A DNA stretch of 64,000 nucleotides from Aralia elata (GCA_034770075.1 CM068379.1:38447130-38511129), one strand, 5' to 3'. Shown: positions 33,171-44,347, numbered from the stretch's first letter. The notes: generated by a model not told the origin, from the sequence alone. Translations and numbers: made by a program.

Positions 33171-34873
33171 ACAGAAGGAGAATCAGCTAAGAAGAAAGGC
33201 ATATTCCCCACACAAGTTCCAAATGAGAAGATATCCACACACACAATCACACATACAATATATTAAATGTTAAAACTATCATAAGTATGGTCACAAAGTT
33301 GCATATTGTTATTATGAGCATGTTGCATATTGTAGACCCAAAGTCAGGCAGATTTGGGTCCCTAAGGGAACTAACAATGTAGGACCCAAGAAAGTATTGG
33401 TACCAAAATAAACAGTGATTGTACATGCAGGTACCTAGGTTCACTGAATCGATCTGGTATCTCGACAGTGGGTGCTCAAGGCACATGACCGACAATAAGG
33501 CTCTCCTATCAAACTTCAAAGCTAAAGAGGGTCCAACAGTTGTCTTTAGAGACAACAACTCTGGGAAAATCAGAGGTTATGGTTCGATAGGCAATGGAGT
33601 TGTTTCATTCAGTAAGGTAGCCTATGTTGATTGATTAAAGCATAACCTGTTGAGCATAAGTCAGCTATGCGATAAAGGTCATCAAGTCATCTTTCTCAAC
33701 AACCAATGTCAAGTTCGAGAACTAAAAATCAACTCTGTTAAGTTAACTAGATCAAGAGAGGGCAATATATATGTGGTCAATCTTGCTGAGCTAAGCTCTT
33801 TAGCAACAGCTTGCTTCTTCGCCAAAGCTTCAGAAGATGTTAACTAGTTGTAGCATCGAAGATTGTCCCACCTAAATTTCAAGAGCATGTCAAAACTCGT
33901 GTCAAAAGATCTAGTCAGAGGTCTACCCAAGCTGAATTTTGTTAAAGAAAGGCTATGTAAAGCCTGTCAACTAGGGAAGCAGACCAAGAACTCATTCAAG
34001 AGTAAAGCAGTCAACTCAAATGAAAGGCCCCTGTAACTTCTTCATATGGATCTTTTTGGGCTTGTTCCAACTACTATTCTTAGAGGCAAAAGATACTCAA
34101 TAGTCGAAGTAGATGACTACACCAGGCTTACATAGGTATTCTTCGTAAGCTCTAAAGACGAGACCAACACTCAATTGATCAGATTTTTTAAGCTAATGAT
34201 GAATGAGAAGGGCGAGAAGATAAAATCAATAATGAGTGATCACAGTAGAGAATTTGACTATTCTGAAGTAAATTAGTTCTGTGAAGACAATGGCATTCAA
34301 CACAACTTCTCAACTCCAAGAACCTCACATCAAAATGGAGTAGCTGAAAGGAAGAACAGAACGCTGATTGAAGTAGGAAGAACACTTCTAGCAGCAACCC
34401 ATCTTCTTGAATATTTCTGGGCAGAAGTTGTCAACACTGCATGTTACACTCAGAATAGGTCCTTGATTCACTCTACGCTCAAAAAGATGCCCTACGAGTT
34501 ATGGAAAGGAAGAAAGCCAAATATTAGCTACTTTCGTGCATTTGGCTGTGCGTGCTACATCCTCAACAATGGAAAAAGATACCTGAAGAAATTTCAGCCT
34601 AAGTCAGATGAAAGAATTTTTCTTGGATACTCTATGGAAAACAAAGCTTATAGAGTGTTCAACAAGAACTCCTTGACCATGGAAGTCTCTATCCATGTTA
34701 CATTTGACGAGGTTATTCAAGGCGAACCGGGCAAAACAACTCAACTTGAAGAAGTCGTAAAGCTAAAACCTCAAACCGTAGAGCAGAAAGACCCTACGAT
34801 CGGTGAAGCTGAAGTAGATGAGCCAGTTCCTACAATCGTAGTGCCAGATAAGGAAATCGTAGTTTCTGATTAA
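33171..34873 (+). pseudogene. SIRE-like protease and integrase
   Basis: A degenerate second knuckle (HKYGHKVAYC) near 33280 precedes VPKGTNNVGPKKVLVPK. Protease: WYLDSGCSRHMTDNKALLSN at about 33449-33505. Pre-integrase: LSHLNFKSMSKL and CKACQLGKQTKNSFKS. Integrase core: LHMDLFGLVPT (Asp), IMSDHSREFD (Asp) and HQNGVAERKNRTLIEVGR (Glu), with stops at 33631, 33844 and several between 34030 and 34280. The frame 34463-34873 (PYELWKGRKPNISYFRAFGC) is the integrase C-terminal part. RT and RNase H are absent. Confidence 0.8.
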
Positions 34874-35283
34874 TGCAAATTAGAAAATACTCTTTAATTT
34901 TATTCTGCTTTGGCCAAAGACTACTGAGTTGTCATTAATCAAATCACATAGGACATTTCTCTTCTTTTACTAGAAGTGGTAGATTCTTTGTTGACCATTA
35001 ATTATCTCCATGCACAACTTATTATACCCAAGCATACCCTATGTTATACCCTAAAGGTATTAAGGAATATGTCAAAGTATAACTCATCATACACAAGATA
35101 ATATGATGATCTCAAGTCTAAGGATCACTTATACTACTATCACATAAGGAATTCCTTTGACAGGCGAGTAAAACTCCATTAGGTATTCCTTTAGTGAGTC
35201 ATGTTCAGTGAACTTATTTTCTAATAAGCACCAACATACTTGCTTTAGTGTCTCTACACAAATGATTATGAGATCAATCATCC
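34874..35283 (-). repeat. Antisense copia LTR fragment
   Basis: On the minus strand it matches the middle of the CoA LTR (about 1570-1990), including the stretch ending GAATGTCCTATGTGATT. Both LTR ends are missing: the left is fused to the SIRE remnant and the right is broken by a Tekay LTR start (TGTAACGAATG at 35284). Confidence 0.75.
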
Positions 35284-36606
35284 TGTAACGAATGTGGTTT
35301 TCGTATTTATTAAAATATTTTTTGGATTAAATAAATATTTGGTAGAAATTATAAATATTTGGTAGAAATTATCATGGTGTAATTTGTTTGTGTGCATTTT
35401 GTTATGCAATGATGATGATAATTTTAAAATTTAATTAAATGATTAATTAGAGTATTAATAATTTAACAAAATAAAATGATTTAATAAATTAAATTATGTT
35501 AATGATTGACTAAATAAATATTGTAATTTATTCAGTAAGGGTTAATTTGATTTATTAATAAAGTAAGCTTATTTTAATTTAAGTGAAATAAGTGTGGCAT
35601 AACTTATCTTCTTATAAAGTGAATATTAAAATAAACTAATATGGATTTTATAGGGTCTAGCCAAACAAGGCCTTATGACCCTTTAGCTTTCTAACTGATG
35701 AGACTGTCTGGGTTTGTAACTGGTGGGTTGATAAAACCACGTAAAGTTTTATCAGCTTACTTTCATAAGCCAAAGAAAATACAGAGAAGAAGAGAGAAAT
35801 TGAGAGAGAATTTTAGAAATTGGGAGCAAGGATTCAAGAAAGGAGGATTAACTGAGTTTTCTAAGCAATAAAAGGTTAATTCTAAATCCTAGTTATATTT
35901 TCTTCAAGTAGTTTACTGTAAAATTATTTCTTCATGGTGCAACTAATTTGGTTGAATGATTCAATAAGTGTTGATTATATATGTTTGTGATTATGTATAA
36001 TCTGTTTTATAGCATGTATATGTGATTTTGAATGGTTAAATTTGGGAAAAACATGTTCTAAGATAAAGAATTTAGTTTTTGGTTAAATATGTATGTTTTG
36101 GCTTATTTTGGAGTCAAAATTGATGCTAGATTCATGAGGTAATCTTTAAATTGATGGTTAGTTGTTGTTATATTCTGAGAAACGAAAATAATGCAAGTTG
36201 AATGAATCAAAACGGTTGTAAAACGAATTTAGGGTGAATGATTTTGCTAAACATGTTGAAATATAAAAATAGAGCTTCAATATGGAATTTAAATTCTTAA
36301 TGTGATTGTTGAAGGTTTCTGTGATGTGGAAATAATATCTGTAATTGTGTTTTGCTGAGTTAAGTGTGTGTTAAAGAATCAAATTTGAGCTAATTAGAGA
36401 TTAGATGAATGAATTTGGGTTTGGATTGAAGGTTCTGTTCGCGCTGCAGCAACTGAAACTACATCGCAGCGCGACCACGCTAGTGTCACGAGTAAAAGTG
36501 GCGCGGCCGCACCGGCAGCAGATCAGTCCTAGAATAAGTGCAGTGCGGCCGCGCTGGTTTCCAATACAAAAGTGGCACGACCGCACCAGTAACAGATCAG
36601 ACCCAG
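35284..36606 (+). repeat. TkC: 5' part of a Tekay LTR
   Basis: It starts TGTAACGAATGTGGTTTTCG, like TkA, and shares the CCAAACAAGGCCTTATG motif (about 35652). It ends inside its GC-rich island, where the AtL LTR begins. The rest of the LTR is missing. Confidence 0.8.
36438..36590 (+). other. GC-rich palindromic-unit island in TkC
   Basis: Units of the type GCGCGGCCGCAC start at 36469, 36501, 36543 and 36575 (spacings 32, 42, 32). An anchor TTCGCGCT at 36438 lies 31 bp before the first unit, as TTCGCGAA does in TkA and TkD. Confidence 0.65.
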
Positions 36607-38445
36607 TGATGAGGGTACTTTTAGCCTTGATAATTTGTAAGTCTTTAGCTTTTTCGTTTGGTTTTATGTGTTTTCATCTTATTGTTGTGTAATGTAGTTT
36701 TGTATTACTTTTATATGTTTTTATATGCTTTTATGTATTTTTACTTTGTTTTGTAGGAATTGAAATAAAGGTCCCTTGGATCGATGCGTTTTCGGCTTGA
36801 ATCTAGCATTCCCGCTGCTTGTTTCTCAATTTGACCCATGATCCAATCCGAATCTCTCAAAACTCAAAGAACGACAGTTGTAGATCTTCATCTCAGCTTT
36901 CCAGAACATCCAGAACCATCCAATTTGAAGTTCGTATGAGAGAGTTATGGTCATTTTACCATCGTATTTTGCATGAATTTTATACAGCAGTTGCTTCGGG
37001 CTTAATTTGAGCCTTGCTCCGGCCATTATCTCGATGAGCTCCAGTTATGAAAGTTGTAGAACTACTTCTTAGCTTTCCATAGCCTACTTAATCGCCTTAA
37101 TCCGAGTTCGAACGAAGAAGTTATGACCATTTTACCAACAGACGTCGAAACTGATTAGCGCTACAGAACACCGCCGGGGCGGCGAAATTCAGGCCATTTT
37201 GGCCGCCGGGGCGGTGGCGTCGCGGACATCAGCAGATTGTGCGGGGCTTTTGGTCATTTTTGGTGTGCTAAGCTAGGGTTACTCAGACCCAACACTTATA
37301 ACATATCCAGGGGCTCGAAAATCAGCAGTTAGACTTGTGGAGGCTGCACATAAACATCAAAATTGAAGAGAAATGGGCTGCAATACAAGGAATTTCCAGC
37401 AAAATCAAAGGAACAATTGAAGAAAGGAGTACCAAATCAAGGAGGAAAGCTAGAAATCATCAACCCTCAAGCAAGCAACATTGGGAAATCTTCAAAAGTG
37501 GTTTTATTTCTAGTATTTTCTTCTTATTTTGTAAATCCAATATGATGGTATATAGATCAAATTTGATGTTTTATGTAGTTACCATGAACTAGGACTCATT
37601 TGCTAAGATTTTAATGGAACCCAATACATAGTTTGAATTGAATGCTCTCTCTTTGATGTTGGTTAATTATTTGTGATTGGATATCATAATTTGTGTTTTA
37701 TATATTAATTACCTAGCTAGTAATTACCTTGGGCACTTATATGGAATTGAGAGAGGAAGTATAGGTTGAGACCTTGTTATGATATCATGTGAAAATTAGA
37801 TATTCCTATGGGTAATTTATGAAATTAAGTGACATGTGTTTTATTTATTACCCTCATGAATGGATAATTTGATTGTATTTAGGATAGACATATACCTAAA
37901 TACCACATGTATCCATGGGAGAATCCATGCTTAATGATTTCTATTGCGAAAGTTGGTAATTGATGGAGTAGTTAATGAGGTTTTGTGACATACACCTTAC
38001 TAATTCTTCTTGATATGAGAATCTTGCTAGTGTGTAGAATAGAGATATATCTATACACCGTAATGGGGAATACGTATTTGACCATCGAGAGAGGCTTAGA
38101 CATACTTGTGATTTCTCGGGTAACAATCCTTGTGATTTAACTAGTTGAAAATAGAGAGTTAGGATATTCAAGTGAAGTGTTGGGGGAAATTGTGATCTTA
38201 GACTAATTAATATTAGATTTCATTATATTAAAGCTTTCCATAGTTCTTTGATTATTTGTTATTTTCATTATTGCAAAACAACAAAAACAATTATCGTTTG
38301 TTTAAATAAGATTGAGATGATAAAAGGTTAATACTTGGAAAAGACTAGTAATAATTTCTCGTGAGATCGATACTTTACTTACTCTTTATTACTTGTTGAC
38401 CGCGTATAGTTGCACGTAAATTGTCGTTATATTAATCAGACAACA
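36607..38445 (+). repeat. AtL 5' LTR
   Basis: It starts TGATGAGGGTACTTTTAGCC; compared with the 3' LTR about 22 bp after TGATGAG are missing, so the left border was probably rearranged. It ends AGACAACA before the PBS. A GTTATGRYCATTTTACCA motif occurs twice about 175 bp apart (near 36943 and 37119), which suggests an internal duplication. One pair of CCGCCGGGGCGG units (cores at 37173 and 37205) is 32 bp apart. Confidence 0.85.
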
Positions 38446-38451
38446 AGTTTT

Positions 38452-38469
38452 TGGCGCCGTTGCCGGGGA
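38452..38469 (+). promoter_or_regulatory. AtL primer binding site (tRNA-Asp)
   Basis: TGGCGCCGTTGCCGGGGA is an exact 18-nt complement to the 3' end of plant tRNA-Asp(GTC), CCA included. This PBS type is characteristic of Athila-related elements. Confidence 0.85.
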
Positions 38470-38592
38470 ATTGTTTTTCTAGTGTATTGCAATATTAATT
38501 ACAATCAAATTGATCTTAACTTAAACTTGTATATAAATTTATTTTTACTTTATTTTAACATTTTTATGTTTTGGTGATTTGCGAGGTACACC

Positions 38593-39498
38593 ATGGATGA
38601 TTTTGTTGATCAATGGCCGTACACGAGTATGACTCAACCAATGGAAACTGGGATTGATGGACTCAATGCACTCTCTGCATTGTCAGCACAATTTGAAACA
38701 CTATCGAAGAAGTTGGATGCCTTAGTAGCAGAGAGCACTCAAGGTATAGCAGTGACATGTGATTATTGTGCTGACAATCACCCGAGTCATCAATGCACCG
38801 TCAATTTTGGACTGGTACATTACAGTGGTGATTACCTCAATAACTATGCTTATCCCGATTATCACCAAGATTTGGGGTATCACCCGGATTCTACATGGAG
38901 CTACAATTATGAAGATCAATACTGTGCTCCAAATCTAACATATGCTTCGGAATTCTCATGTCCACCTCCATTGCCACAAGAAGAAAATTCAAAGGTGAGA
39001 GAATTCATGTCTATGAGCATAGCAGACCATGAGGAGATGTTAAAAAGTCAGGAGATGTCAATTCGAAATCTCAAGAACCAGGTGGGACAGCTTGTCATTG
39101 CCTTCAATAATAATTATCAAGAAGCATGGCCCAACGTCTCGGTTCCGAAAACTGATGGAGTGCCCGAGCCGATTTTTGAGGAATCTATGGGGAAGAAGAC
39201 ATGTGAGGAGCAAGAAGTGGAGGCCGAGGAAGATCTAGCCTTGAGCTCCAATGATGATGAGCCAATTTTGATAGTGCCCCATACACCTCCACCAAAGCTC
39301 AAGGATTCGGGCAGTTTTGCAATACCGTGTCCACTTGGTAGTCATTTCTTAGGCGAGGCTCTATGTGACGATGGAGCTAGTATGAATGTGGAACCATGGT
39401 GTGAGGACGTAGATGTCCATGAGGAGAAAACCGATGGTTCTATTGTGTTTGTAGAGCTTCAACAATGGAACAATCACCTAGCATTGTGCAGTGCATAA
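38593..39498 (+). CDS. AtL gag C-terminus/protease-start remnant, 301 residues
   Basis: This is an open frame of 301 codons. Residues 56-68 form a CX2CX3HX4C knuckle-like motif (CDYCADNHPSHQC), as in Athila nucleocapsid. Residues 156-168 (SIRNLKNQVGQLV) are the conserved coiled-coil segment found after it. The acidic linker (205-225) leads to FAIPCPLGSHFLGEALCDDG (242-261), the start of the Athila protease with DDGAS where a D-x-G-A/S active site would be. The capsid domain is missing at the N-terminus, and soon after the protease site the sequence changes to unrelated sequence, so pol is deleted. An RNA-binding role is possible. The intact frame is notable, but protein activity is unproven. 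Confidence 0.65.
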   Translation: MDDFVDQWPYTSMTQPMETGIDGLNALSALSAQFETLSKKLDALVAESTQGIAVTCDYCADNHPSHQCTVNFGLVHYSGDYLNNYAYPDYHQDLGYHPDSTWSYNYEDQYCAPNLTYASEFSCPPPLPQEENSKVREFMSMSIADHEEMLKSQEMSIRNLKNQVGQLVIAFNNNYQEAWPNVSVPKTDGVPEPIFEESMGKKTCEEQEVEAEEDLALSSNDDEPILIVPHTPPPKLKDSGSFAIPCPLGSHFLGEALCDDGASMNVEPWCEDVDVHEEKTDGSIVFVELQQWNNHLALCSA

Positions 39499-39953
39499 AT
39501 GAGAATGTATAGACACAATGGAACAAGCTCGGTGAACTTGAAACAATTACCCTTACTGAGGAGAAGCCCTCAAATATTACATGGTTATCAATGGATGATG
39601 GGTTCCTTAATTATTGAAGGGGAATTGGATAAAAGCAGGGAGTTAGTCAGGCCGAGGACTGTAAACCAAGCGCTTGATGGGAGGCAACCCAGTATCTCTA
39701 TCCGTATCCTTTATGTTTAGTTGTTATATTTCAATTACGCAAGTTTTAAATTTTCAAGTTTCTAAGTTTTCAATGCATGTGTTTTTGTTAGTTTAGCTTG
39801 TGAGTTTGATTAGCTCTATAGGCCCAATCTTCGCTCAAACTCTCTAATGTATGTTTTATATGTTGTATTATATAATGTTAGGTGTATTGAGGATGGATAC
39901 AGCCTTGAAATTGAAAAAATCAGAAAAACATTTTGGGGATCCAGGGAGTTGTC
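39499..39953 (+). other. AtL region after the deletion point
   Basis: The stretch near 39655-39690 (encoding AEDC-type residues, then GRQPS from TGGGAGGCAACCCAG) is a motif I know from the end of Athila coding regions. It marks the resumption of the normal element after the pol deletion. A 73-residue frame at 39499-39720 covers it; I do not regard it as a separate gene. Confidence 0.4.
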
Positions 39954-40094
39954 GCCCCGGCGGCAGGTTTTAGTTCATTTTCACCGCCCCGGTGACGAGC
40001 TCACCCCGGCGGCTTCTCAAGCACATCTTCACCGCCCCGGCGACGAGCTCGCCCCGGTGGCAAATCGAAGGCTTTTTCTACCGCCCCGGCGGTA
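39954..40094 (+). other. Palindromic-unit island inside AtL
   Basis: Six units of the form CCGCCCCGGCGGT have GCCCCGG cores at 39954, 39986, 40003 (ACCCCGG), 40034, 40051 and 40083. Spacings are 32, 17, 31, 17 and 32 bp. The unit and the alternating spacing are the same as in the TkA LTR island, although the families are different. Confidence 0.75.
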
Positions 40095-41229
40095 GGCGCG
40101 GAATACAGTTTTTAAAAAAAAATCCTTCCAGGCAGTTCGTTCCCCTTCATTTTGTGCATTCAAGTAAGATCAAATTTCATCTCCTCCCAGTTGGATTAAA
40201 CATAACCCACTGAGCATTCAAAAGTATTCATCTCCAAATTGAAGGTAACATCAAACAACTTCTTTTGCCAACACAAAGCAAGGTACTCACTCCAATTTTT
40301 ACATACAAGTAAAATAAATTTATTAATTGTGATGGGTATTCTTGGTTAGTTAAACTGTTGTACTTGGATTTGTATTGGGTGATCATGCACTGTCAAATTT
40401 GGATAAATGTAAATTGGTTGCCCAATTGAGTTTGTATTGGCTCAATTGGAGGATTTTGGGTTATTCATTGCTATGATTTGATTGAATATTACAATAACTT
40501 AGCAATTTTTGTTGAAACTAAGTTTGGGGGAGGTATTTAATGAAGAATTTCAGTCAGCGCACACCACGTAGTCAACAAATTGTCTAAAAGAAAGTTGGCC
40601 TGATTGAGCATTGTTTGGTAAGGAATTACTTGGTTATTATCCGAATGCCGCCCCAATGCATGTTTATGAGCCATAACCGTTACCAGTTTATCCACCATCA
40701 GACTCAGATGTTTAAAAGGTTATGGTTGAGCACGACGCTTGGCCAATCAGGGAAGTTCTCAGTTTTCATTTCTTTATTTATGAACAATGAAGACATTGTT
40801 CACTTTGAGTTTGGGGGTGGATCATATAGAATTGGCATCATAGTTACATAGCATGTGTTAGTTATTTGTGCATTTTAATGTTTGTTTGCTATTTTGAAAA
40901 AAAAAATTATTTTTAAGATGTCTCTTGAGCATTGTTTTAATTTGATTTGAACTATAATCAGTGGTCAATGATAAGAACTTGATTGAATAGTTTTTAACTC
41001 ATGGAAAATGGACAAAGGTTGCTTAGTCTTTGTACTTAACGTAATTATTAGTTATTGATTTGTTTATGAATCCTTCCACTTTTATGCACTTACCCATGTG
41101 TATTGAGCTAGTTGTTTGATTTGGAAGGCTTTTATGACCGAATGCTTGTGGGCGTTATCATTAAGCTCTAAAAACTCGTTTAAACATCACTCAAAGAAAT
41201 GTATATAAGTTTGATTTGTTGTTCATGTG
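40095..41229 (+). promoter_or_regulatory. AtL 3' untranslated region with PPT-like tracts
   Basis: No gene is supported. AGTTTGGGGG occurs at 40520-40530 and GAGTTTGGGGGTGG near 40806-40819. The second follows a perfect 8-bp hairpin, GAACAATGAAGACATTGTTC (40782-40801, AAGA loop). Together with the PPT at 41803-41817 this gives three similar G tracts, of which only the last adjoins the LTR. Confidence 0.5.
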
Positions 41230-41433
41230 GTGAGTGAGATAGAGCGTAAAACGCACTCACTCATGGACACATGCGTAGGAGAGATAGAGCGTAAAATGCA
41301 CTCTCTTATAATTGTGATTAAAGAAAGAAAATTGTTTATTTCAAATCTTGTGTTGGGTTGAGATGGAGCGTAAAACGCACTCACCCACAAAAGTTGACTT
41401 AGGATAAGATGGAGCATAAAATGCACTTACCTA
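41230..41433 (+). ncRNA. Four tandem stem-loops with compensating changes
   Basis: Each has an 8-bp outer stem, a 5' ATRGA/3' A internal loop, a 3-bp inner stem GCR/YGC and a TAAAA loop. Outer stems: TGAGTGAG/CTCACTCA (41231-41263), TAGGAGAG/CTCTCTTA (41276-41308), TGGGTTGAG/CTCACCCA (41354-41387) and TAGGATAAG/CTTACCTA (41400-41433). The last two each have a bulge at the same place. The inner stem GCG/CGC becomes GCG/TGC and GCA/TGC. Pairing is kept while the sequence changes. The role is unknown; packaging, dimerisation or 3'-end function are possible. Confidence 0.65.
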
Positions 41434-41802
41434 GAGTCTTTTGATTTTAAATTTTTGGAAATTTCGATTTGTATACATTTGCGGTGAGTGATGTGTTAAG
41501 CATGTAGTTTTTGTAGTTTATTTTGATTATTTCATAAGGTAATGTGGTTACATAGCTTCATCCGAGCTTGATTGGGTTAGTGCTATTGGGTACACACACA
41601 CGGAAGGGACCTAAAGCGAGCTATGACTAGCTAATTGTAAATCTAAACTTGCAACGTTTTGAAAGTTTCTTTGAGTTTTCATGTGTTTATGCTTTGAGAC
41701 CATTGTCCAAGCTTATTAACTCATTGCTCAAGATAAGTTAGTTTATTAGAAATATTTAATTTTTATAGTTTGTGTATTTTGTTTGAGGACAAGCAAAGAT
41801 TT

Positions 41803-41817
41803 AAGTTTGGGGGTATT
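41803..41817 (+). promoter_or_regulatory. AtL polypurine tract
   Basis: AAGTTTGGGGGTATT lies directly before the 3' LTR start TGATGAG, as is usual for Athila/Tat elements. Confidence 0.75.
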
Positions 41818-43678
41818 TGATGAGTGTGTTTTATACACACAAATTGGGTACTTTTAGCCTTGATAATTTGTAAGTCTTTAGCTTTTTCGTTTGGTTTTAT
41901 GTGTTTTCATCTTATTGTTGTGTAATGTAGTTTTGTATTACTTTTATATGTTTTTTTATGCTTTTATGTGTTTTTACTTTGTTTTGTAGCAATTGAAATA
42001 AAGGTCCTTTCGATCGATGCGTTTTTGGCTTGAATCTAGCATTCCCGCTGCTTGTTTCTCAATTTGACCCATGATGCAATCCGAATATCTCAAAACTCAA
42101 AGAACAAAAGTTGTATATCTTCATCTCAGCTTTCCAGAACATCCAGAACCATCCAATTTGAAGTTCGTATGAGAGCGTTATCGTCATTTTACCATCGGAT
42201 TTTGCATGAATTTTACACAGCAGTTGCTACGGGCTCAATTGGAGCCTTTCTCCGGCCATTATCTCGACGATCTCTAGTTATACAAGTTGTAGAGCTACTT
42301 CTTAGCTTTCCATAGCCTGCTTAATCGCCTTAATCCGAGTTCGGACGAAGAAGTTATGGCTATTTTACCAACAGACGTCGAAACTGATTCGCGCTACGGA
42401 ACACCGCCGGGGCGGCGGAATTCAGGCCATTTTGGCTGCCGGGGCGGTGGCGTCGTGGACAGCAGCAGATTGTGCGAGTCTTTTGGTCATTTTTGGTGTG
42501 CTAAGCTAGGGTTACTCAAACCCAACACTTATAACATATCCAGGGGCTCGAAAATCAGCAGCTAGACTTGTGGAGGCTGCACATAAACATCAAAATTGAA
42601 GAGAAATGGGCTGCAATACAAGGAATTTTCAGCAAAATCAAAGGAACAATTGAAGAAAGGAGTACCAAATCAAGGAGGAAAGCTAGAAATCATTAACCCT
42701 CAAGCAAGCAACATTGGAAAATCTTCAAAAGTGGTTTTATTTCTAGTATTTTCTTCTTATTTTGTAAATCCAATATGATGATATATAGATCAAATTTGAT
42801 GTTTTATGTAGTTACCATGAACTAGGACTCATTTGCTAAAATTTTAATGGAACCCAATACATAGTTTGAATTGAATGCTCTCTCTTTGATGTTGGTTAAT
42901 TATTTGTGATTGGATATCATAATTTGTGCTTTATATATTAATTACCTAGCTAGTAATTACCTTGGGAACTTATATGGAATTGAGAGAGGAAGTATAGGTT
43001 GAGACCTTGTTATGATATCATGTGAAAATTAGATATTCCTATGGGTAATTTATGAAATTAAGTAAAGTGTGTTTTATTTATTACCCTCATGAATGGATAA
43101 TTTGATTGTATTTAGGATAGACATATACCTAAATACCACATGTATCCATGGGAGAATCCATACTTAATGATTTCTATTGCGAAAGTTGGTAATTGATGGA
43201 GTAGTTAATGAGGTTTTGTGACATACACCTTACTAATTGTTCTTGATATGAGAATCTTGCTAGTGTGTAGAATAGAGATATATCTATACACCGTAATGGG
43301 GAATACATATTTAACCATCGAGAGAGGCCTAGACATACTTGTGATTTCTCGGGTAACAATCCTTGTGATTTAACTAGTTGAAAAGAGAGAGTTAGGATAT
43401 TCAAGTGAAGTGTTAGGGGAAATTGTGATCTTAGACTAATTAATATTAGATTTCATTATATTAAAGCTTTCCATAGTTCTTTGATTATTTGTTATCTTCA
43501 TTATTGCAAAACAACAAAAATAATTATCGTTTGTTTAAATAAGATTGAGATGATAAAAGGTTAATACTTGGAAAAGACTAGTAATAATTCCTCGTGGGAT
43601 CGATACTTTACTTACTCTTTATCACTTGTTGACCGCGTATACTTTCGCGTAAATTGTCGTTTTATTAATCGGACAACA
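41818..43678 (+). repeat. AtL 3' LTR
   Basis: It runs from TGATGAGTGTGTTTTATACA to GGACAACA, 1861 bp. It carries the same unit pair as the 5' LTR (cores 42406 and 42438, 32 bp apart). Following bases GTGAT (43679-43683) are the candidate target duplicate. Confidence 0.85.
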
Positions 43679-44347
43679 GTGATCATGCTAATGAGATTTA
43701 AATTCTAGATAGCTCACAAACTAAAATCGTTCCTAATCATTGGATTACTAAAAAGGGGATTAGTGAATCCGCATAGATTAGTACATACGTTGCTTGCTCT
43801 TAGGAAGAGGATGATTGATCTCATAATCATTTATGTGGAGACACTAAAGCACGTATGTAGGTGCTTATTGGATAATAAGTACATTGAACATGGCTCGCTA
43901 AGGAATACCTAATGGAGTTTTACTCGCCTGTCAATAGGAATTCCTCTAGTGACAGTAATACAAGTGATCCTTGGACTTGAGATCATCATAGTATCTTGTG
44001 TATGATGAGTTATACTTTGACATGTCCCTTAAGACCTTTAGGGTATATCAAAGGGTATGATTGGGTATAATAAGTTATACATGGAGATAGGTGAATGATC
44101 AACAAAGAATCTACTACGTCTAGTAAAAGATGTGAATGACCTATGTGATTCGATAAATCACAACTCAGTAGTCCTTGGCCAAGGCAGAATGAAATTAGAA
44201 AAGAGTTTCTAATTTACATTAATTAGAGTTGTGCATTTGAGAATCGAAATGCATATAATTAAATAAAATAAGACTTGACAGAAATTCCATGTCTTATATT
44301 TAATTAGGACATTATATGGTAGAAGGATTGAATTGTACGGTAACTAT

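Larger units (their letters stand above)
30827..34873 (+). mobile_element. SIRE-like Ty1/copia element, 3' truncated
   Basis: A 384-bp 5' LTR, an initiator-Met PBS, a gag with a CCHC knuckle, a coiled-coil extension, protease and integrase are present in copia order. Sequence ends at 34873, before RT, against an antisense copia LTR fragment. It is inserted in the transposon-domain-like ORF. The long Gag with coiled-coil extension resembles SIRE/Maximus elements; the short LTR is unusual for that group. Confidence 0.7.
36607..43678 (+). mobile_element. AtL: Athila-derived non-autonomous element (LARD)
   Basis: Two similar LTRs of about 1.85 kb flank 3.4 kb with a tRNA-Asp PBS, a short gag-protease remnant, and a polypurine tract. 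RT, RNase H and integrase are absent, so it needs enzymes from another element. Differences between the LTRs appear few by eye, so it looks recent. The right flank starts GTGAT within a copia LTR; the left flank is a Tekay LTR, so the flanks do not match. Confidence 0.8.

Noticed and set aside
37941..38171. 76-residue minus-strand ORF repeated at 43174-43404
   Set aside because: These are the two LTRs of AtL; the repetition follows from LTR identity, not from a gene.
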